A stretch of 64,000 bases of DNA from Catenulispora pinisilvae (GCF_015356865.1 NZ_JAAFZA010000006.1:1-64000), one strand, 5' to 3'; counted from the stretch's first letter, positions 27,254-35,318 are shown. Notes: generated by a model not told the origin, from the sequence alone. Numbers and translations: made by a program.

Positions 27254-27301
27254 GCTTGTTCCAGGGGTTGTTCCACGGCTTGTCTCAGGGCTTGTCTCAG
27301 G
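27254..27301. repeat. Four 12-bp tandem units between convergent genes
   Basis: Units GCTTGTTCCAGG, GGTTGTTCCACG, GCTTGTCTCAGG, GCTTGTCTCAGG; the last two are identical. They fill the short gap between the aldolase stop and the HxlR stop, touching the latter. There is no strong hairpin; function unknown. Confidence 0.8.
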
Positions 27302-27860
27302 GTCCGTCGGGACGCAAGACGTCCTCGCTCTCCGTCGAAAGCTCGACGGGTTCGAGGTCGCGGCCGCTCATCTCCTCGCCGCAGTGGCTACAGGTCAGCA
27401 CGGGTACGGCGATCTGGCCGCAGAGCTTGTGCCGCAGCCGGCGCTGGGCGGTCCGCTCGTGGTCCAGGTGGGTGCTGGCCCACTGGGACATCGTGATCCA
27501 GGCCGGGACCAGTTCCCGGGCGGCCGCGGTGAGCCGGTAGTCGAACCATTCCTTGTCCGCGCGGTACTGGTGGCGTTCGAGCAGACCGAGTTCGACCAGC
27601 GTCGTCAGGCGGGCGGTCAGCGTCCGGGGAGCGATGTCCAGGGCGCGTTGGAGCGTGCCGAACCGTTCCACGCCGAAGAACACTTGGCGCAGGATCGCGT
27701 AGTTCCAGCGCTCGCCCAGCAAGGCGAACAGCTCCTGCCCCATCGGCAGAGCGGGTCCTTCCGGCGCGTGCGCATCGCTGTCGCTGCCTCGATCGCTACC
27801 TCGATCGCTACTTCGATCACTGCTTCGGTCGCTGGTCGGCACGGCGGCAAGCCTACCCAT
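27297..27860 (-). CDS. HxlR-family transcriptional regulator with C-terminal Cys pair
   Basis: About 187 residues. ATG 27860 is chosen because AAAGAGGG lies about eight bases upstream; GTG 27878 is too close to its ribosome site. After a Ser-Asp-Arg repeat tail, the winged helix (GERWNYAILRQVFFGVERF, APRTLTARLTTLVELGLLE) is typical HxlR. Unusually, the C-terminus adds a Cys-containing segment (LCGQ, then CSHCGEEM) that could bind zinc or sense redox state. It is divergent from the ferredoxin/P450 operon and probably controls it. Confidence 0.83.
   Translation of the reverse strand: MGRLAAVPTSDRSSDRSSDRGSDRGSDSDAHAPEGPALPMGQELFALLGERWNYAILRQVFFGVERFGTLQRALDIAPRTLTARLTTLVELGLLERHQYRADKEWFDYRLTAAARELVPAWITMSQWASTHLDHERTAQRRLRHKLCGQIAVPVLTCSHCGEEMSGRDLEPVELSTESEDVLRPDGP
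27781..27828 (-). repeat. 12-bp degenerate tandem repeat in HxlR N-terminus
   Basis: Four units related to TCGCTACCTCGA (plus-strand reading) encode the repeated Ser-Asp-Arg-Ser/Gly tail of the regulator. A multiple of three keeps the frame. Confidence 0.75.
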
Positions 27861-27892
27861 CGCAGTACCCTCTTTCACTCCTACCGGTTCGG

Positions 27893-27916
27893 AAGTACTA
27901 TCCCAATGGTAGTGGT
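27893..27916 (+). promoter_or_regulatory. Candidate promoter/operator for ferredoxin-P450 operon
   Basis: TACTAT at 27896-27901 resembles a -10 element. It overlaps an imperfect palindrome ACTATCC-caat-GGTAGT. AGTACT occurs here (27894) and again at 27928. It lies between the divergent HxlR gene and the ferredoxin start, so HxlR binding is plausible. No good -35 was found. Confidence 0.3.
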
Positions 27917-27938
27917 TGTTCGGAAGGAGTACTCAGTG

Positions 27939-28202
27939 ATGCGAGTCATGGTCGATCTGGCGCGCTGTCAGAGTTATGGGCAGTGCGTATTCGCCGCCCC
28001 GGAGATCTTCGAGATCAGCGGGCGGGAAGTCCTGGAATATGACAGCGCCCCGTCGGACGAGTGGCGGCTGCACCTGGAGCGGGCCCGCGCCGCGTGCCCG
28101 GTCCAGGCCATCACGATCGGGCCGGCCGCTGGTCCCGGCAAGGACGACGGGCAACCGTCGACCGTGCGCCCGGCAGCCGATTCCATGGGGGTACTCCGGT
28201 GA
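27939..28202 (+). CDS. [3Fe-4S]-type ferredoxin
   Basis: An 87-residue ferredoxin. AAGGAG (27924-27929) serves either GTG 27936 or ATG 27939. Cysteine pattern is C-x5-C (RCQSYGQC) and, about 45 residues later, a lone CP (AACPVQAI). That is three ligands, so a 3Fe-4S cluster as in actinomycete P450 partners. The C-terminal tail is longer than usual. Its stop overlaps the reductase start; it is the electron carrier between the reductase and the P450. Confidence 0.85.
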   Translation: MRVMVDLARCQSYGQCVFAAPEIFEISGREVLEYDSAPSDEWRLHLERARAACPVQAITIGPAAGPGKDDGQPSTVRPAADSMGVLR

Positions 28203-29503
28203 GCGGCCACCCGGGCAACCGCGGCGAGCATGTGGTGGGCGAGCACGTGGTGATCGTCGGTGCGTCGCTGACCGGCCTGCACGCCGCCGAGGCGCTTCGT
28301 GGCGGCGGGTTCGCGGGGCGCGTCACGCTTGTCGGAGCGGAGCCCCATCCTCCTTACGACCGGCCGTCATTGTCCAAGCGGGTGTTGGCCGGCCGCATGT
28401 CCGCCGACAGCACCGGACTGCCCCAACGGCAGGACCTCGACGCGCACTGGCGCCTGGGCAACGCGGCGGTCGCCCTCGACCGCGATACCAAGACCCTGAC
28501 CCTCGACGACGGCACGGCGCTCGGCTTCGACAAGCTGCTGATCGCCACCGGAACGCGGGCCCGGCGCTGGCCGGACACCGCCGAGGCGGCTCTCACCGGC
28601 GTCCTGAGCATTCGCACCCGCGACGACGCCCTGGAACTCCAGGCCCGGCTGGCCGCGCGCCCCCGCCGGGTGCTGGTGATCGGCGCCGGGTTCGTGGGTT
28701 CGGAAGTGGCGTCGGTCTGCCGCGAACTGGATCTCGACGTCACCGTCGTCGAACGCTCGGCGGCTCCCCTGGCCGGTGCCCTGGGCCAGTGGGCCGGGGC
28801 CGCGGCCGGACGTCTTCAGCGCGGTCACGGCGTCGACCTGCGTACCGAGACGTCGGTGCTCGCCCTCGAAGGCGATGCCGACGGCCGGCTGCGGCGCGTC
28901 CGGCTCTCCGACGGCGACGTGCTCGACGTCGACGTGGCCGTGGTCGCGCTGGGCGCGGTCCGCAACGTCGAATGGCTGGCCGGCTCCGGGCTCGCCATCG
29001 ACGCCCGCGGGGTCCAGTGCGATCCCTTCTGCCGTGCCGTCGACACCGATGGCCGGCCCTGCGACGACATCCTCGTGGCCGGAGATGTCGCCTGCTGGCC
29101 GCACCCGCTCTATGAGGGCCTGCTCGCCGTCGAGCACTGGGACAACGCCGTGCGGCAGGCACGTGTCGCAGCCACGACCATCCTTCACGGGGCGGTCCGC
29201 GCGCACACCGCGCTCCCGACGTTCTGGTCCAACCAGTTCGGCGTGAACATCAAGGTGGTCGGGGTGCCCGGGCGCGCGGACCAGGTCGCGGTTCTCCAAG
29301 GCTCGGTGGAGCGGGCCGCCTTCGTCGCCGCCTACGGCCGCGGCGGCAGGATCATCGGCGCGCTGGCCGTCAACACCCCCCGGGCGCTCGACGCTTACGC
29401 CGAGATGATCAGCAGCCGGATGAGCTTCCCGCCCGATCTGAACGCGGCCGACGCCCCTGACCCGATACGCGTCCTCGACCTCGCCGTGCCTGCGGCCGGA
29501 TAG
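28199..29503 (+). CDS. NAD(P)H:ferredoxin reductase (FAD)
   Basis: A 434-residue two-dinucleotide-binding flavoprotein; GTG 28199 overlaps the ferredoxin stop. FAD site VIVGASLTGLHAAEALR near residue 15, PPYDRPSLSK, then NAD site VLVIGAGFVGSEVAS (about 158-172), and the FAD Asp in VAGDVACWPH. It is typical of putidaredoxin-reductase-like partners in class I bacterial P450 systems. It reduces the adjacent ferredoxin. Confidence 0.88.
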   Translation: MSGHPGNRGEHVVGEHVVIVGASLTGLHAAEALRGGGFAGRVTLVGAEPHPPYDRPSLSKRVLAGRMSADSTGLPQRQDLDAHWRLGNAAVALDRDTKTLTLDDGTALGFDKLLIATGTRARRWPDTAEAALTGVLSIRTRDDALELQARLAARPRRVLVIGAGFVGSEVASVCRELDLDVTVVERSAAPLAGALGQWAGAAAGRLQRGHGVDLRTETSVLALEGDADGRLRRVRLSDGDVLDVDVAVVALGAVRNVEWLAGSGLAIDARGVQCDPFCRAVDTDGRPCDDILVAGDVACWPHPLYEGLLAVEHWDNAVRQARVAATTILHGAVRAHTALPTFWSNQFGVNIKVVGVPGRADQVAVLQGSVERAAFVAAYGRGGRIIGALAVNTPRALDAYAEMISSRMSFPPDLNAADAPDPIRVLDLAVPAAG

Positions 29504-29557
29504 GCCGTCCGCGCCCCGCACAAAGCTCCACTGACCAGACAATCGGAGGGTTTCATC

Positions 29558-30793
29558 ATGTCGAAAAGCACTGGGGTCGACTCCCGGCCCGTCTCCGTCT
29601 CCGACGTGTCGACTCCGCGGGCCGAGTTGTTCGCCCGCGTCCTCGACCCCGCCAGCCGCGCGAACCCCTACCCGATCTACGCCGCCCTGCGCTCGGAGCC
29701 GGTGTCCCGCCAGTCCGACGGAACCTGGGTGGTCAGCGGCTTCGACGAGATCGCCGCTCTGCTCCACGACCCGCGGATCAGCTCGGATCTGCGCAATGCC
29801 GGCCAGCCGGCCGGCGGCCAGTCCCTGATCATGCAGGATCCGCCGAACCACGACCGCCTCCGCGCCGCCGTCATGGGCAGGTTCACCCCGGAAGTCGTCG
29901 AATCCCTGCGCCAGGGAGTCCACGATCTCGTAGCCGGACTGCTGGACGCGGCCGGGCCCGGTACGCGGCTGGACCTGGTCGAAGAGATCGCCTACCCGCT
30001 GCCGGTCAGCGTGATCTGCAAGTTGCTCGGCATCCCGCCGCAGGACGAGGCCCGGTTCCACGGCTGGGCCGACACTCTGGCGCGAACCCTCGACCTGGAT
30101 CCGACCATGTCGCGGGAAGAACAGGACGCCATCGATCACGCGTTCACCGAGCTGCACCATTACCTTGAGAACCTGGTCGCAGACCGCGCCGAGCACCGGG
30201 GCGACGACCTGGTCTCCGGACTGCTGACCGGTGGCGACCACGGCGAGCCGCTCCGCGGCGAGGAGCTGCTGATCACCGTGCGCCTGCTGCTCATCGCCGG
30301 CCACGAGACCACCGTCAACCTCATCACCAACGGCATGCTCACCCTGCTGCGCCACCCGGACATCCTGGAGCGCTTCCGCCACGAGCCGGACCTGGTGGTG
30401 CCGATGGTCGAGGAACTGGTGCGCTACGAGCCGTCGGTCCAGTTCCGCTACCGCGCCGCCCTCGCGGACATCGAGATCGCGGGCACCACGATCCCGCGCG
30501 GATCCGTCGTGGTCTTGCTCCTGGCGGCGGGCAGCCGCGACCCGGGACACTTCACCGACCCCGACCGCTTCGTCCCGGACCGGCTCCCCAACGAGCACTT
30601 CGGTTTCGGCGGCGGGATCCACTACTGCATCGGCGCACCCCTGGCCCGCATGGAGGCGCAGATCGTTCTACCGGAGCTGGTCCGGCGCCTCGTCAACCCC
30701 CGCCTCACGATGGACCCGCCGCCGTATCGACCGACGGCGGCGTTGCGCGGCCCGCGCCATCTGTGGGTCGAGGTGGACGGCGTCCGGCCCTGA
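29558..30793 (+). CDS. Cytochrome P450
   Basis: A 411-residue soluble P450 with GGAGG seven to eight bases before the ATG. I-helix AGHETT (247-252), ExxR at 286-289, heme loop FGFGGGIHYCIG with Cys357 as thiolate. All key residues are present. Overall sequence resembles the bacterial CYP105/107-like clan; I cannot assign a family. With its own ferredoxin and reductase just upstream, and the meta-cleavage operon beyond, the likely job is hydroxylation or O-demethylation that makes the catechol substrate. Steroid or polyketide hydroxylation is the alternative. Confidence 0.9.
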   Translation: MSKSTGVDSRPVSVSDVSTPRAELFARVLDPASRANPYPIYAALRSEPVSRQSDGTWVVSGFDEIAALLHDPRISSDLRNAGQPAGGQSLIMQDPPNHDRLRAAVMGRFTPEVVESLRQGVHDLVAGLLDAAGPGTRLDLVEEIAYPLPVSVICKLLGIPPQDEARFHGWADTLARTLDLDPTMSREEQDAIDHAFTELHHYLENLVADRAEHRGDDLVSGLLTGGDHGEPLRGEELLITVRLLLIAGHETTVNLITNGMLTLLRHPDILERFRHEPDLVVPMVEELVRYEPSVQFRYRAALADIEIAGTTIPRGSVVVLLLAAGSRDPGHFTDPDRFVPDRLPNEHFGFGGGIHYCIGAPLARMEAQIVLPELVRRLVNPRLTMDPPPYRPTAALRGPRHLWVEVDGVRP

Positions 30794-30891
30794 TCCGCAG
30801 ACCATGTCTGGCGTCGCGGAAAATCGGCGGCGACTCGACCCCCGGTAGAGATCCACGGTACCGCCTCCCGGGACGCCTCGGTGTCGGCGGA

Positions 30892-31332
30892 TTACTGCGT
30901 GCTCCACGTGGCAGGGGCCTCGGGGATGGCGATCTCGTTGAGCTGGAAGAGGCTGCCGGGCCCGCTGGTACTCAGGTCTGGGATGGACGAGATGAAGGCG
31001 TGGACGTGGTCGGTTCGCAGATGCGCGGCGAACGCGGCGGCGTCGGCGTAGACCTCGTAGAGGTAGAACCGGCCGGGTATGTCACGTGCCTCATACCCGA
31101 TGAAGGTGACGCAGCCGGGCTCCTGGCGCACGGCGCGGATCAGCTCGATGATGCGCTCGCGGAAGGCGTCGGCCAGGCCGGGCTTGGCGTCCAGGATGGC
31201 GATCATCGGGCGCGGGTTCGGGTCGTCGGTGTCAGCTTGCAGGTTGTCGTGGTGCAGGGTCGCGGTGAGGAAGTCCTCGGTGTCGGTCATGGTGGTGGTG
31301 GCTGTGTCGGTGACTGTGTCGGTGATGGTCAT
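30892..31332 (-). CDS. ABM-domain (quinol monooxygenase-like) protein
   Basis: A 146-residue protein. The body (about 42-135) is the dimeric ferredoxin-like ABM fold: AKPGLADAFRERI, then QEPGCVTFIGYEARD and FYLYEVYADAAAFAAHLRT. Such proteins act as cofactor-free quinol monooxygenases or heme/aldehyde-handling enzymes. The N-terminal tail is a Thr/Asp repeat. It is last in a four-gene minus-strand operon, 3 bp after the metallo-hydrolase stop. Confidence 0.8.
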   Translation of the reverse strand: MTITDTVTDTATTTMTDTEDFLTATLHHDNLQADTDDPNPRPMIAILDAKPGLADAFRERIIELIRAVRQEPGCVTFIGYEARDIPGRFYLYEVYADAAAFAAHLRTDHVHAFISSIPDLSTSGPGSLFQLNEIAIPEAPATWSTQ

Positions 31333-31335
31333 GGT

Positions 31336-32082
31336 CTACAGCTCGATTCGGATGCCGGGTTCGACGATGCGAACGCTGGTTTCGGGAGCCAGGGTGCGGG
31401 ATGCGTCCTGGAAGTGCAGTGGGTTCTTGTCGCTGTGGGTGATGAGCCGGTCCCCGAGGAAGCCCTTGGTGAAGGTGTAGTGGTGCGGGATGGCCAGTTC
31501 GGGCTTGAGGATCGCGGTGAGTTCGGCGGCCTCGTCGGCGTTCATGACGACCTGCATGTTGTTCGCGGGCCGGATGTGCAGGCCGTTGGTGGGCAGCAGC
31601 GCCAGGGAGATGTGGCCGAGCCGCTTGGGGATGTCGGCGAGTTCGGGGATGAGCATGGTGTCGCCGGCGAAGTACACCGCGTCCGAACCTGCCCGAAGGA
31701 CGAACGTGACCTCGTAGACGCCGTGCTTGCCGGGGGCGGCGGTGATGCTCACCCCGCCGACTTCCGCCTGCTCCCAGGGGGCGAGGGCGGTGACGTTCGT
31801 GAAGCCGTGGCGGCGGGCGGTGCTGACGACGGTCTCGGCGACGAACAGCGGGACCGAGCGGTCGCGGTAGGCGGCGAACGCGTCCAGGTCGCAGTGGTCG
31901 TAGTGCTCGTGGCTGATCAGGACGCCGTCGAGCTTGGGCAGGTCGGGGATGGCGACGGCGATCGGCTCGCCCTGGTAGTAGCCGGGTCTGGTGCTGAACC
32001 AGGGGTCGGTCAGGAAGGTGCGGCCGCCGATCTCGATCAGGTGGCAGCTGTGGGTGATGCGGGTGACTGCGGTCTTGGACAT
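31336..32082 (-). CDS. Metallo-beta-lactamase-fold hydrolase
   Basis: A 248-residue UPF0173-like metal hydrolase. ATG 32082 (AAGGAC upstream) gives the normal family start (VTRITHSCHLIEIGG). The metal motif HEHYDHCDLD and later FAGDTM and PHHYTF are present. The substrate is unknown. It lies between an alpha/beta hydrolase and the ABM protein in what appears to be a small detoxification operon. Confidence 0.82.
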   Translation of the reverse strand: MSKTAVTRITHSCHLIEIGGRTFLTDPWFSTRPGYYQGEPIAVAIPDLPKLDGVLISHEHYDHCDLDAFAAYRDRSVPLFVAETVVSTARRHGFTNVTALAPWEQAEVGGVSITAAPGKHGVYEVTFVLRAGSDAVYFAGDTMLIPELADIPKRLGHISLALLPTNGLHIRPANNMQVVMNADEAAELTAILKPELAIPHHYTFTKGFLGDRLITHSDKNPLHFQDASRTLAPETSVRIVEPGIRIEL

Positions 32083-32095
32083 GGTCGTGGCGTCC

Positions 32096-32902
32096 TTAGC
32101 GGGTGAAGGCGGAGAAGTCAGTGTTCGCGCTGTCCCAGATCGCCGTGATGACCTGGTCCGGGGTCTCCAACTGCGGGGAGTGCCCGGTGTCGGGCAGCAG
32201 CTGGAACTGGGCCATCGGGATCGCGGCGGCGTAGGCGCGTCCGTAGTCGACGTCGACCATCCCGTCGCTCTCGCCCCAGAGCACGAGCGTGGGGATCTCC
32301 AGCGTCCCGAGCCGCCCGACAAGAGCCGGATCGGTCATGCCGGAACCCGCATACGTGGCGATCGCGGCCCGGTTCCCGGCGGCGATCGCCTGCGCGGCCG
32401 GGGGCAGCGTCGCCGGGTCGATGCGGAACTGGTCGGGGTCGTGGAAGCTGCGCGCGAAGACCTCGTCCATGGTCAGGGTGAAGAAGTCGGCGACCGGATG
32501 GCCGGGCACCTCGATGCCGACGGCGTCGATCAGGACGATGCCGCTTACCCGCGCAGACTCCAGCAGCGCGATCTCGGCGGCGATCCAGCCGCCGAGCGAG
32601 TTGCCGATGACGGTGACGTCGGCCAGGTCCAGCTGATCGAGCAGCCCCTGATACAGCGCGGCCAGCGCGGGGATCGTGCCGACGGACTCGGGCCGCGCGG
32701 TGCCGCCGAAGCCGGGATGGGTCGGGACGAGCACGCGCACCTGGTGCGTGGCGGCGAACTTCTCGGCGAAGCCGGCGACGGACTGCGGCCCGGCGCCGCC
32801 GTGCAGCAGCAGGAACGGCTGGCCGGCGCCGTATTCGGCGACGCTCACCTCGGCCGGGCCGGCTCCGTCGACGGCCACGGAGTAGGTCTTGGTGGTGCTC
32901 AT
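32096..32902 (-). CDS. Alpha/beta hydrolase
   Basis: A 268-residue hydrolase. ATG 32902 is preferred because AAGGAG lies six bases upstream; ATG 32917 overlaps that site. HGGAGP oxyanion region, nucleophile elbow GNSLGG, acid in WGESDGMV and histidine in DTGHSPQLE. No signal peptide. A general ester or C-C hydrolase; the substrate is unknown. Confidence 0.83.
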   Translation of the reverse strand: MSTTKTYSVAVDGAGPAEVSVAEYGAGQPFLLLHGGAGPQSVAGFAEKFAATHQVRVLVPTHPGFGGTARPESVGTIPALAALYQGLLDQLDLADVTVIGNSLGGWIAAEIALLESARVSGIVLIDAVGIEVPGHPVADFFTLTMDEVFARSFHDPDQFRIDPATLPPAAQAIAAGNRAAIATYAGSGMTDPALVGRLGTLEIPTLVLWGESDGMVDVDYGRAYAAAIPMAQFQLLPDTGHSPQLETPDQVITAIWDSANTDFSAFTR

Positions 32903-33012
32903 GGAGCTCTCCTTCATGGTTTTTGGATTTCAGTGGCTTGATTCGGGCCGGTCGGGTCGGTCGCGCCGATCGGGTCGGTGGAGCCGGTCGAGCTGATCGA
33001 GCCGCTGGGGGA

Positions 33013-33450
33013 TCAGCCCAGCGCGCCGGTCTGGCGCAACAAGGTCACTCCGTCGGCGACGGCCCAGTGCTCGATCCACTGCCCGTCCCGGAAGCGCACC
33101 AGGTCCATGACCCGGAACTCGATCGGGTTGCCCGAGGGCGGCAGCCCGAACCACGTCCCGGTGTGGCGGCCGCGGAACATCTTGTGGGTGGCCACGAGAT
33201 CGCCGTCCCCGACGCAGTGCAGGATCTCGATCCGCAGGTCGGAGAACGCCTGGTGCATGGCCGCCACGGTCTCGCCGATCCCGGCGCGGTCGGCCTGCTG
33301 ACCCGGCTCGACGGTGTGGTTGCGGAAGGCGGGGTGGACGAGCCGGTCGATCAGCTCCAACCGGCCCATCTGCTGCACCTGCCCGACGAAGTACCGCATG
33401 AGCTCGCTGTCGGACAGCCGGCCCGGATCCTGTTGATCCACAAGTCTCAC
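33013..33450 (-). CDS. SnoaL/NTF2-like polyketide-cyclase-fold protein
   Basis: About 145 residues with the SnoaL-like pattern: RLVHPAFRNHTVEPG, then AMHQAFSDLRIEILHCVGDGDLVATH, then PPSGNPIEFRVMDLVRFRDG and IEHWAVADG. GTG 33450 is chosen (GAGG five bases upstream); the frame stays open far beyond. Such cone-shaped folds bind small aromatic or polyketide ligands and can be ester cyclases. It is the first gene of the minus-strand operon and is divergent from an AraC regulator. The following 110-bp gap contains GATCGGGTCGGT-like degenerate repeats (32945-33005). Confidence 0.75.
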   Translation of the reverse strand: MRLVDQQDPGRLSDSELMRYFVGQVQQMGRLELIDRLVHPAFRNHTVEPGQQADRAGIGETVAAMHQAFSDLRIEILHCVGDGDLVATHKMFRGRHTGTWFGLPPSGNPIEFRVMDLVRFRDGQWIEHWAVADGVTLLRQTGALG

Positions 33451-33642
33451 GTCTCCCTCATGCGCTGGGTCTGAACTGGGGATTGCCCCCACGACCGAGC
33501 CTAGGAAGACTGGGGACGCACCGGCGTGGACCGCAGCGCCAACCGAACAGAACATCGGCGCCACGCCGATGCGCGTCGGAACAGTGAACCCAACAGCGCA
33601 TACCGCCGAACCCCAACGCCGAAACCCAACGGATCGAGTCAC

Positions 33643-34632
33643 ATGGACCGCAATGGAGCGGAAAGCGGTAAGGCAGCCGGAGACCGCTCGCCGGACGCCA
33701 CGACTCCCGGCGGCGTATCGCAGGCCTTCGAAGCCTTCCGCCGCGGCTGGGAGGCGGAGTTCGGCCAGGGCGTCCCCCTGCCGACCTTCACCCCGGCCAC
33801 GACCGCCGACTTCCGCGTCAAACACCGCGCGACCCGGGTGGACGACGTGGCGATCACCGACCTGCACGGCGCGTCGGTGATCCGCACCGACGGCCCGCTC
33901 ACCAGCTCGGAGGACGTGGTTCGGCTCTACGTCGTGCAGCGTGGTGCCTGGACTCTGGGCGGTCCCCACGATCGCGCCGAGCGCACGATATCGGCCGGTC
34001 AGTTCCTGCTGAAGCATGTCGGCCGGCCGTCCCACTTCCAGACGGTGCCCGACACGGCGGCGACGGTCCTGGTCCTGCCCGCCGCCATCCTCAAACCGCT
34101 GCTCGGCGGCCGGATCCTCACCGGCCCGAGCAACTCGGCCGAACTGCGCCTGCTCACCGCCCACACGAACATGGTCCGGCTGACGATGCCCGACCTCACC
34201 CCGGCCGGCGTGCAGGCGGCGCACAGCACGCTCATCGAACTGACCAAGGCGGTGGCCCGCCGGCGCTTCGACGATGCCGAACCGGTGCTCGCACCGGCCC
34301 TGGTCCAGGCCGCGAAAGACCTGGCGGACAGCCGGCTCGCGGACCCCGAGCTGTCCGCGGTGGTGCTGGCGCGGGAGCTCAACGTCTCGCTGCGGACCTT
34401 GCAGCGGGCGTTCACCGTCGCGGGGGAGTCAGTGATCTCCTATATCCGCGAGCGGCGCCTGGAGGAGGCCCGGCTGGCGCTGACCGCGCCGCCCGCCAGT
34501 CGGCTGAGCGTCTCAGAGCTCGCCGCGCACTGGCAGTTCGCTGACAGCAGCCACTTCATCCGGACTTTCAAGAAGCGCTACGGCCGCACGCCCACCGACT
34601 ACGCCCGCTCCATCTCGTCGGCCCGGGGCTGA
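33643..34632 (+). CDS. AraC-family transcriptional regulator
   Basis: About 329 residues. N-terminal cupin-like sensing domain of the AraC_binding_2 kind (residues 50-180, with VVQRGAWTLGG) and C-terminal AraC helix-turn-helix pair (about 225-325: ELNVSLRTLQRAF and HWQFADSSHFIRTFKKRYG). ATG 33643 is taken; the frame is open to 33526 and the ribosome site is weak. It is divergent from the SnoaL/hydrolase operon, its likely target. Confidence 0.85.
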   Translation: MDRNGAESGKAAGDRSPDATTPGGVSQAFEAFRRGWEAEFGQGVPLPTFTPATTADFRVKHRATRVDDVAITDLHGASVIRTDGPLTSSEDVVRLYVVQRGAWTLGGPHDRAERTISAGQFLLKHVGRPSHFQTVPDTAATVLVLPAAILKPLLGGRILTGPSNSAELRLLTAHTNMVRLTMPDLTPAGVQAAHSTLIELTKAVARRRFDDAEPVLAPALVQAAKDLADSRLADPELSAVVLARELNVSLRTLQRAFTVAGESVISYIRERRLEEARLALTAPPASRLSVSELAAHWQFADSSHFIRTFKKRYGRTPTDYARSISSARG

Positions 34633-34712
34633 ACGCGGCCAGCGGGACTGTGGGACTGCGCGCGCGCTGACAGCCGAGAGCAGGACGTCAGGATTCTCCG
34701 GTCGCAGGACCC

Positions 34713-35186
34713 TCACTCTCCTTCGAGCTCCCGGCGCACGGTGGCGGCGATGCGCGTGAGTCCGGCGCCGAGCTGTCGGCGTTGCGCGGCGCTGAGCGGA
34801 TCGAGCACGAGGCGTTTCACCTGCGCGACGTGGTCCGGTGCATTCGCGACGACCTTCTGCCGACCGGCGTCGGTCAGGGTGGCCAGGGTGTACCGGCCGT
34901 TGCTCGGATCGGGCCGGCGCGCGACCCAGTCGCGGGCTTCGAAGCGGTCCATCACCTTCGACAGGCGAGGCAGGGTGCTGCCGAAGTCCCTGGCCAGCTC
35001 GCCCAGGCGCATCGTGGCCTCGTCGGCCATCGACAGCCGGGCCAGGACGCCGTACTCGAAGTTGGAGATGCCGGCATCTCGTTGCAGCTGACGGTCGAGG
35101 GCTACCGGGAGGGCGATGACGACGGTCAGCAGCGCCTGCCACAGGTCCTGCTGGTCGTCGTCGAGCCAGGGTGACGGGGTGTCCAT
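34713..35186 (-). CDS. MarR-family transcriptional regulator
   Basis: About 157 residues with the MarR winged helix (YGVLARLSMADEATMRLGELA, STLPRLSKVMDRFEARDWVARR). ATG 35186 is chosen; ATG 35195/35198 are possible. Its promoter region carries three copies of an ACTTGCC(C/A)AGGCAAGT box that also covers the divergent dioxygenase/oxidoreductase promoter. It is probably an autoregulated repressor released by a phenolic or quinone ligand. Confidence 0.87.
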   Translation of the reverse strand: MDTPSPWLDDDQQDLWQALLTVVIALPVALDRQLQRDAGISNFEYGVLARLSMADEATMRLGELARDFGSTLPRLSKVMDRFEARDWVARRPDPSNGRYTLATLTDAGRQKVVANAPDHVAQVKRLVLDPLSAAQRRQLGAGLTRIAATVRRELEGE

Positions 35187-35198
35187 GCGGCCCATCAT

Positions 35199-35271
35199 AC
35201 TTGCCCAGGCAACTCGCTTGACTTGCCAAGGCAAGTGTCGCCGGGTTAGCTTGGGACTTGCCCAGGCAAGT
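35199..35271. promoter_or_regulatory. Three MarR-type operator boxes in divergent promoter
   Basis: ACTTGCCCAGGCAACT (35199-35214), ACTTGCCAAGGCAAGT (35221-35236) and ACTTGCCCAGGCAAGT (35256-35271) are near-perfect 16-bp palindromes. TTGCCA (35223-35228) and TTAGCT (35246-35251), 17 bp apart, form a plausible plus-strand promoter. Box 2 covers the -35 and box 3 the start point, a classic repression layout. Confidence 0.75.
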
Positions 35272-35318
35272 GAATAGGCACCTTTTCGAAGGTGATCCCT
35301 GTGGAGGACCCGATACCG

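Noticed and set aside
28367-30622. 751-codon minus-strand frame opposite ferredoxin reductase and P450
   Set aside because: Composition-driven shadow of two well-supported genes. No recognisable motif, and it crosses two gene boundaries.
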